Source: Diploscapter coronatus (Eukaryota; Nematoda; Chromadorea; Rhabditida; Rhabditidae). Taken from it: DNA of 64,000 nucleotides. Of this stretch, positions 33,181-49,574 are shown piece after piece. The notes under the pieces are model-generated. The model made no database searches. It worked only from the letters and a program-made list of their open reading frames with translations, and was not told where the DNA came from. Made by a program: the position numbers and the translations under genes. The stretch covers positions 53,769,249-53,833,248 of the forward strand of contig OZ038423.1 of assembly GCA_964036155.1 (NCBI GenBank), written 5' to 3'. Each line of letters opens with the position of its first letter. Within the stretch, counting starts at the first letter, position 1.

Positions 33181-34900
33181 GCACTTTATTTTCTTAGCCA
33201 ATGTTGCCCGAGGGCTGAAAAAGACAATGCAACGGGTGATGGACATAGATGATAAATGATGACACGAGGTGAACAATGCATGGTTGAAAGTGGGATTGGA
33301 TAGATGGATAGAGTATAATGAAATTGAAGAGACTCGTGCATGATAATGATCACAGGATGAAAATGCAAACGGCAGGACTGAGATTCGAGTGAACCCGCAA
33401 CCCCAATGAGGATAGGGGGTGTGAATTCGCCCAAATGTCAGTCCAGCACATAAGACATAAGCAGCTGCTGGAGGCGCAAGCCGCTTAGAAAGTAAAAGAG
33501 AAACGAAAAAGAGGGAAAGAAAAAGGATGAGGCGGGAACGGTTGAAAATGCGAAAAGGAAGCAGAAAATGTAGAGATGAACCAACATGAGAGAAATGAAA
33601 TTTAAATTGAAATTCGAGGTTGAGGGTTCATGGGATGATGGATAGGAAATGAGAGGGAGTTGATTCGAGAGGCAGGGAAAATAAATAAAATAAAATGATA
33701 GATGCAGGACTGTGATTCAGGTGAAACCCCATCCCCTGTAAAAAAGGGAATGCGATTTCGGTCAAATCCCAGCCCAGCATGTGGTAGGAAGAAGAGGGTG
33801 AAACGACACAAAAATTGGTTGAAAATGATAGAAAAACAATGCAAAAATGAACCAACATGGACCGGTCTAAAATTTGAAGGAATTGAAATTGGAGGTCCAG
33901 GAGAGGTTCATGAGCGAGAGAGGAAATGGATGAGGGTTGGATAGGCACCGGGGAAACGAGGAGATAAGTGAATAAAATAAAATAATAAATATCGACCTGC
34001 GATTCGAGAAAAACCGCATCCCCAATGTAGAAAAGGGGGTGCGGTTTTGGCCGAGTCCCAGCCCAATTTATAGAAAAAAGGGGAAAATGCGAAGAAAGAT
34101 GAAATTACGATGCAAACGATTTGAAGTATAAGAGAAAAAAGGAGAAGAAATTAAAATTTAAAAGAAAGGGATAAAAAAATGGAATGATGTGGCGTAAAAA
34201 AGAGTGAAATAGAATAAAGCGAAACGAAGCGAAAAGAAACGAATCGATTTGAAAAATTGGGGTTGAATGGTGCGGGATGGGCGGGGGACTGGATCGGGGG
34301 CCCGCGAGGGAGAGAGGCGGGACTGGGATTCGAGCGAGACCGCATCCCCCGTGGAAGAGGAGGATGTGATCCCGCCCAAATTCCAGTCCAGCGTACGAGG
34401 ATGAAGCGGCTGCTGGAGTGCAGACCGCTTAAGGAGAGAGAGAGAGGGAACAAGGAGAGAGACAAAAACAAGTAAAAAATTTAGAAAGAGATATGGGGGA
34501 ATTGTGGGAAACGGGAGTGATAAAAATGGATAGAAGATAGGGAAAAGGGGAACTCACAAGAAATGTTTGGGGAGGGGAGGGGGTAGGCAGGTAGGCAGGA
34601 ACCGGAGCAGGAACAGGAACAGAGACAGAGACGAAGACGGGCACAGGAACGTGACCACCAAACCCGCGCAGAACCGTTAGCCTAACCAGGAGCCGGACTG
34701 GATGGGGACCTGAAGGTAGTTCCCACCGCGGCCGGGCTGCGCGGTGTGGGCGACACACCGCATCCTGGTGGTGGTCACAGGCGTGTGGCCACCATGGCTG
34801 CTGGGACTGTGCGGGATGGTGGTGTCTGCTGGGGCGGCTGAGGCTGCTGCAAATAACACGAGTACATCAAGTAGACCACAAATTTCCGACAGAAACGAAG
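33181..34900 (-). mobile_element. Non-autonomous retrotransposon derivative in U2, copy B
   Basis: The 3' end at 33181 meets the U2 body at the same base as copy A and the 3' terminal sequence is the same. The four-hairpin array (33372-34393) is kept, but all coding sequence is missing; 3' and 5' parts are joined near 34850. It could have been mobilised in trans by a full element, or it may be a deletion made after tandem duplication. Confidence 0.65.
33372..34393 (-). repeat. Array of four hairpins in the retrotransposon 3' region, copy B
   Basis: Palindromes at about 33374-33452, 33703-33777, 33993-34067 and 34317-34393 share the GGACTG...CATCCCC / GGGGATG...CCAGTCC plan with copy A. The stem CATGGACC ... 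GGTCCAG is at 33863-33903. A smaller hairpin, AAGCGGCTGCTGG...CCGCTTA, follows the first and last palindromes. Confidence 0.75.
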
Positions 34901-35514
34901 ACGCGATTCGTCCTGTTAGATCGAGAGAAGAGGAGTGAACAGTTTCATGAAGTTGGCTGCAGAAAGCCTAGAAATCAAGAGTGGATTAGCGAAATTCGGA
35001 AAGATAGACAAAGCCCGAGAAACGTGAGAAAAGAGAAATCCTAAAAAATAAGCGAGAAGCGAGAAAGAGCCGCTAGTTAACGGGCGACAACTAGTCGAGA
35101 GACATGCAACACTCGCGCACTTCGACCATTTTGCTTCTGGGGGAAATATTCACACTGCATTTTTTCCTATTTCTGCAAGACATCTGCTTTTTATGTTTTA
35201 ATTATTTGAGTTCTGAGTGATATTCAATGACGCAGATGAAACATCAGTGGTGACTCGAAACACAATCAGATTGACACATGGAGAGAGATCTTCTTTCATA
35301 TTTGATCATGATTTGGAACGTAGACATTCAGCATTCAAATTACTCCTATTCCATACTATTCCTTCATTGACAATAGGCAATTCGACTCTTTCAATACTTG
35401 TATAAATACCAGGAATTTAATTAGTCAACACACCCCAACCATCGTGTGTGTGTTAATAAACCCAGTTTCTGAAATGGGTAGGATTATTGTGAAATAAATA
35501 TTGGATTTGGTTGC

Positions 35515-35710
35515 AGAATATTCATTTCAGCTACAATTTTCAGTGTTTTATTGGATGTCTTCGAGAGTTGTCTGTATCATGTGCATCGAATTAGAATGTA
35601 CGACATTGAATAAAGGTACTTTTTATTAAAATCATATCAAAATTATGAAAACAATGTGTTGAAATTGAAGATTTCAGGTGTTAAGTTCTCCGACTTCATT
35701 TATGCGAGAA
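35515..35710 (-). pseudogene. F-box/kelch 3' fragment in unit B
   Basis: Counterpart of 30960-31160: the F-box 3'-flank block followed by the last codons (AAGTTCTCCGACTTCATTTA). Nothing further of the gene remains. Confidence 0.6.
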
Positions 35711-35901
35711 AATCTATCAGCACATCAGAGCAGAAGACAGTATCTTTACTCGTTGTGATGAATAGCAGAAGTTTTACATCGTAAGTTCCAAACCCAATTT
35801 GAGTGTAGAATAGAATAAGGCTGGATAGACACACTCCTACTTGAGGCACATTCCTTGTAAGAGGTAGTTATCCCAGACGAGATATAAATCTTCATTAAGA
35901 A

Positions 35902-35967
35902 ATATATATATATATATATAATTTCTAAAGAGTAGATATATATATATATATACGCGCGCGCGAAAAG
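35902..35967. repeat. (TA)n-(CG)n alternating tract, third copy
   Basis: Same joined TA and CG runs as at 31343-31412, differing in TA number and in the short spacer (ATTTCTAAAGAGTAGA). Confidence 0.7.
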
Positions 35968-36129
35968 GTCCCCGCCTCACATCCTTCAATGTCACCATGC
36001 AAGAAGCGGTATAGTGCCTCTACCAGACTACGACGACTAGTGGTGGACCCAGTCCTAGGGAGGACGAGCGTCAGAAACCCCCTTGTGGTTCATTTTCGTC
36101 TGATGAAAGTGCTCCCTAGGTTTGTTCTG

Positions 36130-37628
36130 AAATAAACTATCTTGAATAATACTTATTTCAGTGTTTCATTGGATGTCCTCGAGAGTTGTCTGTATCGTGT
36201 GCATTGAAACTAAACTATCATTTCACATTCACGTTTATTGAATAAACTAGAATCTCAATGACATCTACCACCTTTATCTGTAATTTATAGTCAAATTTGT
36301 GTGGGTGAATTGGTCCAAAATGCATAATTAAATTGAAACTACTCCATTTTTAGAAATAAGAAAATATCAATATAACACATTTCTGTCAATGATAGACTCA
36401 AGAATAGGCTTTGATTCAAGGTATTTAACAGACAAATACTCAATACTTTATATTTCAATTGTGCGAGAATCTTAAATGTAATCACTAGAGATTATTAGTA
36501 AATCAGATGAATCAAATGAAATCTCTCCAATTTCTTACAGAATTCCCTACAAATTCAACTTATTTTTATATTTATTTTTGACAAATTACAAGATTCCAGA
36601 TGAAATAAGTCTCTTTCGTTAAAAAGTGATTTGTTATACATATTAATTTGGAATACAACTCTGGCACTCTAAGGTGATCCCTCTCGAAAATTGTAAATAA
36701 AAAGTCCAGACTCTAGTTGAACTAGAATGTTTTTCTTCTAGAAATCTCTCAAGATAATCTGCAAATGTGTCATTTCCAATGGAATTCTGGCTCGTCAATT
36801 CTGATTCAAGGTTCAAATTGAATTGATGTCTTATTTTGTGTTGAAATCTTCCATCATTTCCACCTGAAATGAAACTTAGACTCCAAAGACAGTTTGTCGT
36901 TTCTGTACTGATGACTTTTGAACTAAATTTGAAGTTATTCTCTATGATTATCAGTGATAAGACCCCATTAAATCAGCTAAAATATGAAATGTTATGGGTG
37001 TAAATTTCCGAGTCAAATGACATCCATATCAGTTCATTCCTCAATTTCAATGACCTTATCATTGCCCTATCAGTGACAAGATAGCTCTAAATGATAAAAT
37101 AGTGGCATACTCTGAATCAGCGTTATTCTCTGAGTGAAATGAGCCCCATTTCGGGCATAAATGTGCCCTTTTGAGAAATCGATTCCTGACGTCACTCACT
37201 TCTGAGGTGTCACAGGTCGTCAGAGGCATGTTCACCCCCACATGTCATGCACCACTTTGAAGCCCGTGAAATGTGCAACAAAATGTGGAGAATTTCTTTC
37301 TGATTCCAGACCAAAAAAGCAGGTTTTTGGATGAAAAACTCAAAAATTCTAAAAAAAAAAGTAAAAAAAACCTATTTTGTGCCAATTTGGGGTATTTTCT
37401 GAAGTCGAAACTGAAAACGATGTCATTTTCGGAATCAGCGTGGTCGAATTGTGTAGTCGGTGCGAGGGTTCTGTGAATAAACACCGAAATAAAGGAAAAA
37501 AAGCGATATGTAACTATATAATGGGAAAAATTAAAAAAACAAAGATTACCCGTTTCTAACCTGTGTGTGTCGGTCCGGGTGTTTATTCCGTGTATTTTGG
37601 TCTGTATTATTCACCCCGTGTGGGGTGT
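36130..37628. repeat. Tandem duplication unit C (about 1.5 kb, next to the complete U2 gene)
   Basis: Matches 25555-27058 and 31580-33035 from the F-box 3'-flank block to the U2 3' end. Contains no supported gene. A stretch around 37000-37240 (TGGGTGTAAATTTCCGAGTC, GAATCAGCGTTATTCTCTGA) is particularly similar in all three. Confidence 0.8.
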
Positions 37629-37810
37629 GAGCCGTACCCAGCTTTAGTGCAACGCTGGGACGACTCGCGATCGGTCGGAGCAAGCCCCGGTTCCGATCAA
37701 GCCTCCAAAAATCAAATAACCTTATTCTCCCCAATTGGGGAGATATCGAAGGTTAATTCGATAAGAACAGATACTACACTTTGATCTTAGCCATAAGGCC
37801 GAGAAGCGAT
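37629..37810 (-). ncRNA. U2: U2 spliceosomal snRNA, complete copy
   Basis: The RNA starts ATCGCTTCTCGGCCTTATGG and contains CTAAGATCAAAGTGTAGTAT with the GUAGUA branch-site recognition sequence, the stem IIa region, the Sm site GATTTTTGG and the 3' loop GCGTTGCACTAAAGC that binds U2A'/U2B''. Length is about 182 nt, normal for U2. It pairs with U6 and the intron branch site in the spliceosome. Directly after the 3' end is a small hairpin (ACACCCCACACGGGGTG). Upstream (37811-37930) is a GC-rich region where the snRNA promoter should lie; no proximal sequence element was identified with certainty. It is the only copy here not interrupted by retrotransposon DNA. Confidence 0.92.
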
Positions 37811-40060
37811 GCCCACAGCTCGAGGACTGCGAGTAAATGTGGCGCGGACGCACCTCCCTGGGCTGCCGCCCTCCCCTATGCCCCGACACGGCCCGAGAGA
37901 GCGGGGAAAGACGAAAAACCGACCGGGAAATAGCGCGACAGCGAGAGAGAGAGAAAGAGGGGAGAAACACGCGAGTCTTGAGGGCGGGGCGTGAGTAGTC
38001 TCTGTGGGAGAAAGGCTAGAGGCATTGCAAAAGACAGGTCACTTTTAGAGGGAGTGTTAGGAAGAATCAAGGGAATATAGCACAGAGATCCACAAATCGA
38101 GCTGATATTTCACATATCTTATATAGTTTTTCACGCTGATTCTCGTGGTGCTATCTATTTTCCGGAAACCTATTACAGTACCGGATTACGGTGGTTCGAA
38201 CGGTTTCCAGACCCGGTTTTGGGAAAAAATGAATAACTCCCTTATTTTAAATCAAATCAAGTGGGGGTTTTCAATATTGAATAGCCCATAAAAAAACACA
38301 AATAATGTAATGATAACTATTCTTCAAAATCGACAATTTTCCGTCAAAAATTGTATTTCCGAAAAAGTGACCCCGACCAATTTCAGTTTTTCGAGATTTA
38401 ACCCCATCGATATTATGTAGATCAGACTGGAAATGGCTTTATTTGATAGAGAATTAAATTCTGAATAAAAGTATGTAACTTTCGAGAAAAAAGTTGGACC
38501 CTGGGGTCAAATGAACCCCCAAAGGCATAAAATTAGTGATTTTCAACAGTTCAAAATTCTTATTTTGAACCAAATCAAATGGGGTTTTTGTGTTAGATAG
38601 TCTACGAAAAGCTACAAATAATGTAACTAGACCATTTTCGAAAATCAATAATTTGGCGGAAAATTCGAAATTCGAAATTTTGATTTTAAGTATGGATGTC
38701 AGGATTATTCAAAGTTTGTATAAATAGGGATGCACGAATCGGGCTGATTTTCACAGGGTTTATTCAGTGTTCCATGCTGATTCTTGTAGTGTAGTTTATT
38801 TCTCATGAAATTACCGTATGCAGGACTACGGTAGCTCGAAGTTTTGATATACCTGACTTTGGAAAAAGTTATAATTTTCTTATTTTGAACCAAACCGACC
38901 GGGAAATAGCGTGACAACGCGAGAGAGGGGAAAAGAGTGCGGTGTGGAGAGGGGAGGGGCGGGGCGCGAGTAGTCACTGCGGGAGAGAGGCCGGAGGCAT
39001 AAGAGCGGGAGGTCACTTTGAGAGTGGATGTTAGGAAGGAACAATGTTTTCAAAGGAATATAACACAAGGGTTCTCAGATTTGGTTGATTTTCATATATT
39101 TTGTTTAGTTCTTCACGCTGATCATGATGATGCTATCCGTTTTCCGAAAACAGGTTACTGTAACGGATTACGGTACTTTGAAAAATTTCAAGACTCGACC
39201 TTGGAAAAAAATCATAACTTTCATATCTTTGAATCAAATCAAACAGGACTTCAGCATTGAATAGCCCATGAAAAACTACAAATAATATAATCACAACCAC
39301 CCGCTACAGTAAATAATTTCCCTCTAAAAAATTAATTTCCGAAAAAGTAACCCTGACCAATTCAGTTTTTCGAGATTTGACCCCATCGATATTATGTAGA
39401 CCAGACTGAAAATGGCCTTATTTTAACAGAGAATTAAATTCGGAATAAAAGTATGTAACTTTCGAGAAAAAAAAGCTGGACCCTGGGGTCAAATGAACCC
39501 CCAAAGGCATAAAATTAGTGATTTTCAACAGTTCAAATTTCTTATTTTGAACCAAATCAAATGTGACTTTTGCATTAGATAGCTCATGAAAAACTACAAA
39601 TAATGTAACTAGACCATTTTCGAAAATCGATAATTTGGCGGAAAATTAGAAATTTTTATTTTAAGAGTGAATGTCAGTAAGGACCAAAGTCTGTATAAAC
39701 AGGGATTCTCAAATAGGGCTGATTTTCATATATCTAATAGTTTCTCGTGCTGATTCTCATGGTGCAATTCGTTTTTCGAAAGTGACCACTAATTATCGTA
39801 CTTTCCGGAATAACTCAATTCAGTGTGGATATTTTCGAGGGGTGTTAACATAAGTTGATCAATTTTCGATATGCTATAAATTATTTATTGTTTTTCTTGA
39901 ATTTATTCGACCGCATTTAAAACAAATTGAATTTTCTGGTAATGACATTGTCGCAAATAATGGAGAGTAAATGACAGGATCAGGGCTGTCTGAAGTCCGA
40001 ACTTGAACTGAACTTCCAGACAGTTCGAAGTTCAGTTCGGATAACCCTGATTGAAAGGAA
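37811..40060. repeat. Complex repeat region upstream of U2
   Basis: A GC-rich block (GACCGGGAAATAGCGCGACA ... GTGAGTAGTCTCTGTGGGAG) at 37918-38065 recurs at 38895-39045. Around them, blocks with CACGCTGATTCTCGTGGTG, CAAATCAAATGGG, CTACAAATAATGTAA and GACCCTGGGGTCAAATGAAC occur two or three times (38.1-38.65, 39.1-39.65 kb). Related to the repeats at 17.9-18.8 and 41.6-42.05 kb. No gene seen. Confidence 0.6.
39980..40049. mobile_element. Small inverted-repeat element, CAGGGCTG-type ends, degraded
   Basis: Begins CAGGGCTGTCTGAAGTCCGA and ends TTCGGATAACCCTG with the palindrome ACTGAACTTCCAGACAGTTC inside. Ends resemble the hAT-type MITEs but no 8-bp duplication is found. A homologous, more decayed insertion is at 51358-51445 downstream of F-box copy 7. 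Confidence 0.5.
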
Positions 40061-40204
40061 TATTTATTTCAGTTGCAATTTTCCCTCGTCACTTTTGAAC
40101 GTCTTCGAGAGTTGTCTGTATCATGTGCATCGAAATTAAATTATTCTTTCACATTTTATTGAATCAAATTTCTATATGAAATCTGAGATTATTATAGTCA
40201 GAGT

Positions 40205-41447
40205 TTATTTTATGCCAATTTTTCCAACTTCTCGCCATTCATTCGTTTGTGGATCGTATTCCTCGATTGAATTATGAAATCTAAGTTAACAAATATTTCG
40301 TATAAAGATGTACAAAATCCCAGCTTACTTTCCTCCGATTGCATACAATTTCCCGTTAGCGACAATGAGCGAATGAAGACATCTTGCATAGCTCATATCA
40401 GCGATTATAGAAATTCGACTGTCAACTGGAGCTGAGGGGTCGAAACACAGACAGGACTTCCATGCATTATAATAACTAAATATATGATGCGTTATTTATC
40501 ACACAAAATTAACGACTCCTGTCCTCCAGTTATGTAAATTTTTCCATTTAGTGGTGCAACTCCGAATGCATATAGTATTTCTGGAATCTCTCCGATTTCA
40601 ATCCATTCCTGTTCATCGTCTGATAATCGATATATCTTTCTTTTCCATCCATCAATAACTGAATATCCATAATTACAGCAATGAATATGCTATAATGTGA
40701 CCGTATAAAATTTCATCGCATGTTATTGTTTGAACAGAGTAAATTGGAACAGGAAATGGCCTTGCTTGCCATTTTCCATCTATTAAAACCTGAATAAATT
40801 ATTTCATGGACTTTCATTCGATGTTCTTATATCAACTCGACTCGTCTTATCTGTTTTAGGATCCCGTCCACCCAAATAATACAACTTGTCTTTGAAATAA
40901 GCCACAGATGCATATTCACGCCATTCAGGAGGATCTGGTCCTGCAAAGAATGCAATAAAATTAAACCAACCTATTGGCTTTTGTAATGTTACCTCTATTG
41001 ATTTGTCGAGTATTCCAGTCAAAGATTTCAAGCCGTTTTCCAAAAGAGTCAATTGCGAAAATCTAAAATTTACAAATTGGCAATGCCAAATAAAGTAATC
41101 AACCTTATCCTTTGTAGTTGCTACTTCATGTGAATCTAAATTATTAGTAAATTTTCCAATCTGCTCAACAGAATTAGTATGCGAATCAAACAGACAAATT
41201 TTTTCTTCCCAAATCTTTCTGTTTTTATAACGTACTAAATACTAAAATTAATTTTCGATCATACAAGAAACATTTTCCTACGATAGAATAAAATTTTCCT
41301 CCCGAACACTATTTCGAGCGCTATCGGTCGATGTTTCTTGATTATTTGCATCATCCGTTTATTAGTCCAAGCCAATTGTTCCAGATCTTTGAATTCGGGA
41401 TATTTGCAGATCAGCAATATCATTTCGACTGGTAGATTGGCTAACAT
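40205..41447 (-). CDS. F-box/kelch-repeat protein, copy 5
   Basis: Exon 1 encodes MLANLPVEMILLICKYPEFK and DLEQLAWTNKRMMQIIKKHR; downstream exons show GPDPPEWREYASVAYFKDKL-YYLGGRDPKT, a kelch blade ending ITGG in altered form, and HSLIVANGKLYAIGG. The last exon ends EVGKIGIK at 40205-40207. The exon 8 junction (GGA GGA AA|A TTT CAT) keeps the frame. The conserved GTTTAG acceptor and leader (GTCTCCTAACAAAG) precede the ATG. Expected SCF adaptor. Its 5' flank belongs to the 41.6-42.05 kb repeat type, not to the type shared by copies 2-4. Confidence 0.78.
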
Positions 41448-42228
41448 CTTTGTTAGGAGACCTAAACAATAAAAATGGGGATAGTAAAAGGGTATTGATT
41501 GAATGAGAAAGTCTGCAATCATTGAAGAAAGGAAAATGAAACCACTAAATTGATGCTTCGCAATCTTTATCAGACTAAAAATCGATTCCTAAACATGGTT
41601 TATCATTTAAGAGTGAATTTCAGTAAGGGCCAAAGTCAGTATAGCACAGAGATCCACAAATCGAGCTATTTTTGAGATATCCAATACAGTTTTTCATAAA
41701 AATGATCGTATACAGAATTACGGTAGCTCGAAGTTTTGATATACCTGACCTTAGGAAAAAAGTTCATAACTTTTTTATTTTTGACCCAAATCAAACAGTA
41801 CTTTCAGCATTGAATAGCCCGTGAAAAACTCTACAAATAATGTAACCACAACCACCCGCTACAGTAAATTATTTTCCGCCAAAATTTTAAAAAGTCGAAA
41901 ATGTTACTTTTGTCTGGCTGCAGTTTTTTTTTGCGATTTTAACCCCATCGATATTATGTGGACCGGACTGGAAATAAGCTTATTTTGTAGAGAATTAAAT
42001 TGTGCATCTGAATATGCAAGTTTTCAAGAAAAAAGGTAGTCGAAACTACGAAAAACGGGAAACAAAAAAATAAACTCAGCTTAAAATCGAATAGGTACGG
42101 TTTTTCTTCCACTCTTGTTCCTTTTTAGTTCCCACATTATATCGCCCGCTGCATTTATAGTGTAGAGAGGGAGGTAAATGACTTAGTGACTCTCAATTCT
42201 GAACAGCCAAGTCTCTCCTCATCCCACT

Positions 42229-42360
42229 CAGGGCTGTTGCGGAAGTTCCGACTCCGACTTCTCGAGGATTTAAATTCCGACTCCGACCTCGCGAAAAATT
42301 CAAATATCACTTCCGACTCCGACTCCGATTTTTTTAAAATTCGATTCCGCAACAGCCCTG
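42229..42360. mobile_element. hAT-type MITE, 132 bp, with perfect 8-bp target duplication
   Basis: Starts CAGGGCTGTTGCGGAAGTTC and ends GATTCCGCAACAGCCCTG. The 8 bases ATCCCACT flank it on both sides (42221-42228 and 42361-42368). The inside is rich in GACTCCGA motifs and folds back on itself. It lies about 470 bases upstream of the cdc-48 start, within its likely 5' flank. Confidence 0.92.
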
Positions 42361-42828
42361 ATCCCACTCCTCGCCCTACATTTACGGAAAGCGAAAACGT
42401 TGGGTGAAAATAGCTCTCAATATCATCATTTTTGAATTTTCCCGAGTCTGTGAGGTGATATTTTTCTTCAAACTCTCTATTTTTTCAAAATCCTTCTTGA
42501 ACTTCTGTCCAGGAAAATTTTCAGAAAGTTCTAGAAACCTTTTGAGACGAAACTCTAGAACCTTGACCCAGATTTGCATCGATTTCGAAATCCCTCTCCT
42601 AATGTGACGTTGAATAGTGAATTCTTCTACTTTTCTAACGTGAAATTTCTAGAATTTCGTCATTTTCTTCGAAAAGTTTCTTGAAACCTCTTTTCATGAA
42701 ATTCTTTGATTTAAAAAAAAAATCCTATCGAATCTTCATACTTCTCTTAAAATTTGCGATCACTTTAAAAGATCTTATTTTTCAGGTGTTTTTTTCCGAA
42801 AGTAACTCCAATTTGTCTACAGTGAATC

Positions 42829-48705
<5,877 letters not shown>

Positions 48706-49204
48706 AGCGAGCAGCGCAATCCTGCGCCCCGGCCCTCTTTTCATCACAATCACCCCCAACTAGTCTCTGGCTCTTCTTCTCCCACTTATTTCTTTGCTTT
48801 TTTACAAGAATTTTTTTTTCTTCTAGTGTCAAAACCTCATTTTCATATGCATTTCTATCTATTTATCTTTTTCTCTGACATGTGAAGCTTTGATTTGATT
48901 GGAGGAATTTTGCCTCCTTCTGGATATGTGAAATCCTGAATTTTTATCAGCCCGGTCTAAGTTATTTTCTCTTCCTTTTCTAACTTACTCGCACATTTTG
49001 CTGTAGTGTATACTTGACTTGTTTTAGGATTGGCATACTGTAATCATTCTTTCTGAGGGGGATTACGGTAGGCTTTCCTGGTTTTATCTCTATTTATTCA
49101 CAGCCGCCTGATTATTTGTTTGCTTTGAAAGGAACGAATACGGGTGTATGTATTTTATCCGTAATTTCGGGTTTCTGATGGAGTTTGATTGATTTCATTT
49201 TGAA

Positions 49205-49213
49205 AGAATAAAG
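49205..49213 (+). terminator. Polyadenylation signal of cdc-48
   Basis: GAATAAAGT lies about 500 bases after the stop, within an AT-rich 3'UTR-like stretch, and is followed by T-rich sequence. Confidence 0.5.
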
Positions 49214-49302
49214 TTTGAAAATGAAGTTTTTTTTATAAAGAGTGGGAACTTTAAAAAAAATCTACAAAGAAAAAAACTTGAAGAATTAACTAGCAAAGAA
49301 TT

Positions 49303-49381
49303 GTCCGGACGAGCGCCGTGCGAATGGCAGCGTGATAGCCGCTCGATAGCCGGGCGGCTATCATACTGCCATTCGTCCAGT
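49303..49381. repeat. Interrupted palindrome
   Basis: GGACGA and GAATGGCAG on the left pair with CTGCCATTCGTCC on the right, with a nested GATAGCCGC / GCGGCTATC stem. The left arm holds an extra 9 bases (GCGCCGTGC). It is GC-rich in AT-rich surroundings and lies between the convergent ends of cdc-48 and F-box copy 6. It may be a tiny MITE or a structured terminator. Confidence 0.6.
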
Positions 49382-49574
49382 CAATTTTTCTGAGAGGAGA
49401 ACGTCAAAGTCGTTCAAATTTACAACTAACACCTAACATAAAATTTTCTCACATTTTAACATAGTTAACAAGTAGAGATGGGATATCGAACTAAAGGCTC
49501 CTTTCTCTTCAGAGGGAAGAATCTTATCACTGTACTATAGTGGCGTATATAAATTCGGCTATTCGAATATGCAT

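Larger units (their letters stand above)
31580..36130. repeat. Tandem duplication unit B of the U2 region (about 4.55 kb)
   Basis: Same order as unit A but lacking the endonuclease ORF: the 3' region passes directly at about 34850 from the GGCTGCTG-rich end into GCAAATAACACGAGTACATC. The rest is closely similar to unit A. Confidence 0.8.

Noticed and set aside
37809..38070. Open frames in the GC-rich region upstream of U2
   Set aside because: Arg/Ser-rich peptides from GAGA-type repeats, no motif, and the same DNA is duplicated with frame-breaking differences at 38.9 kb.
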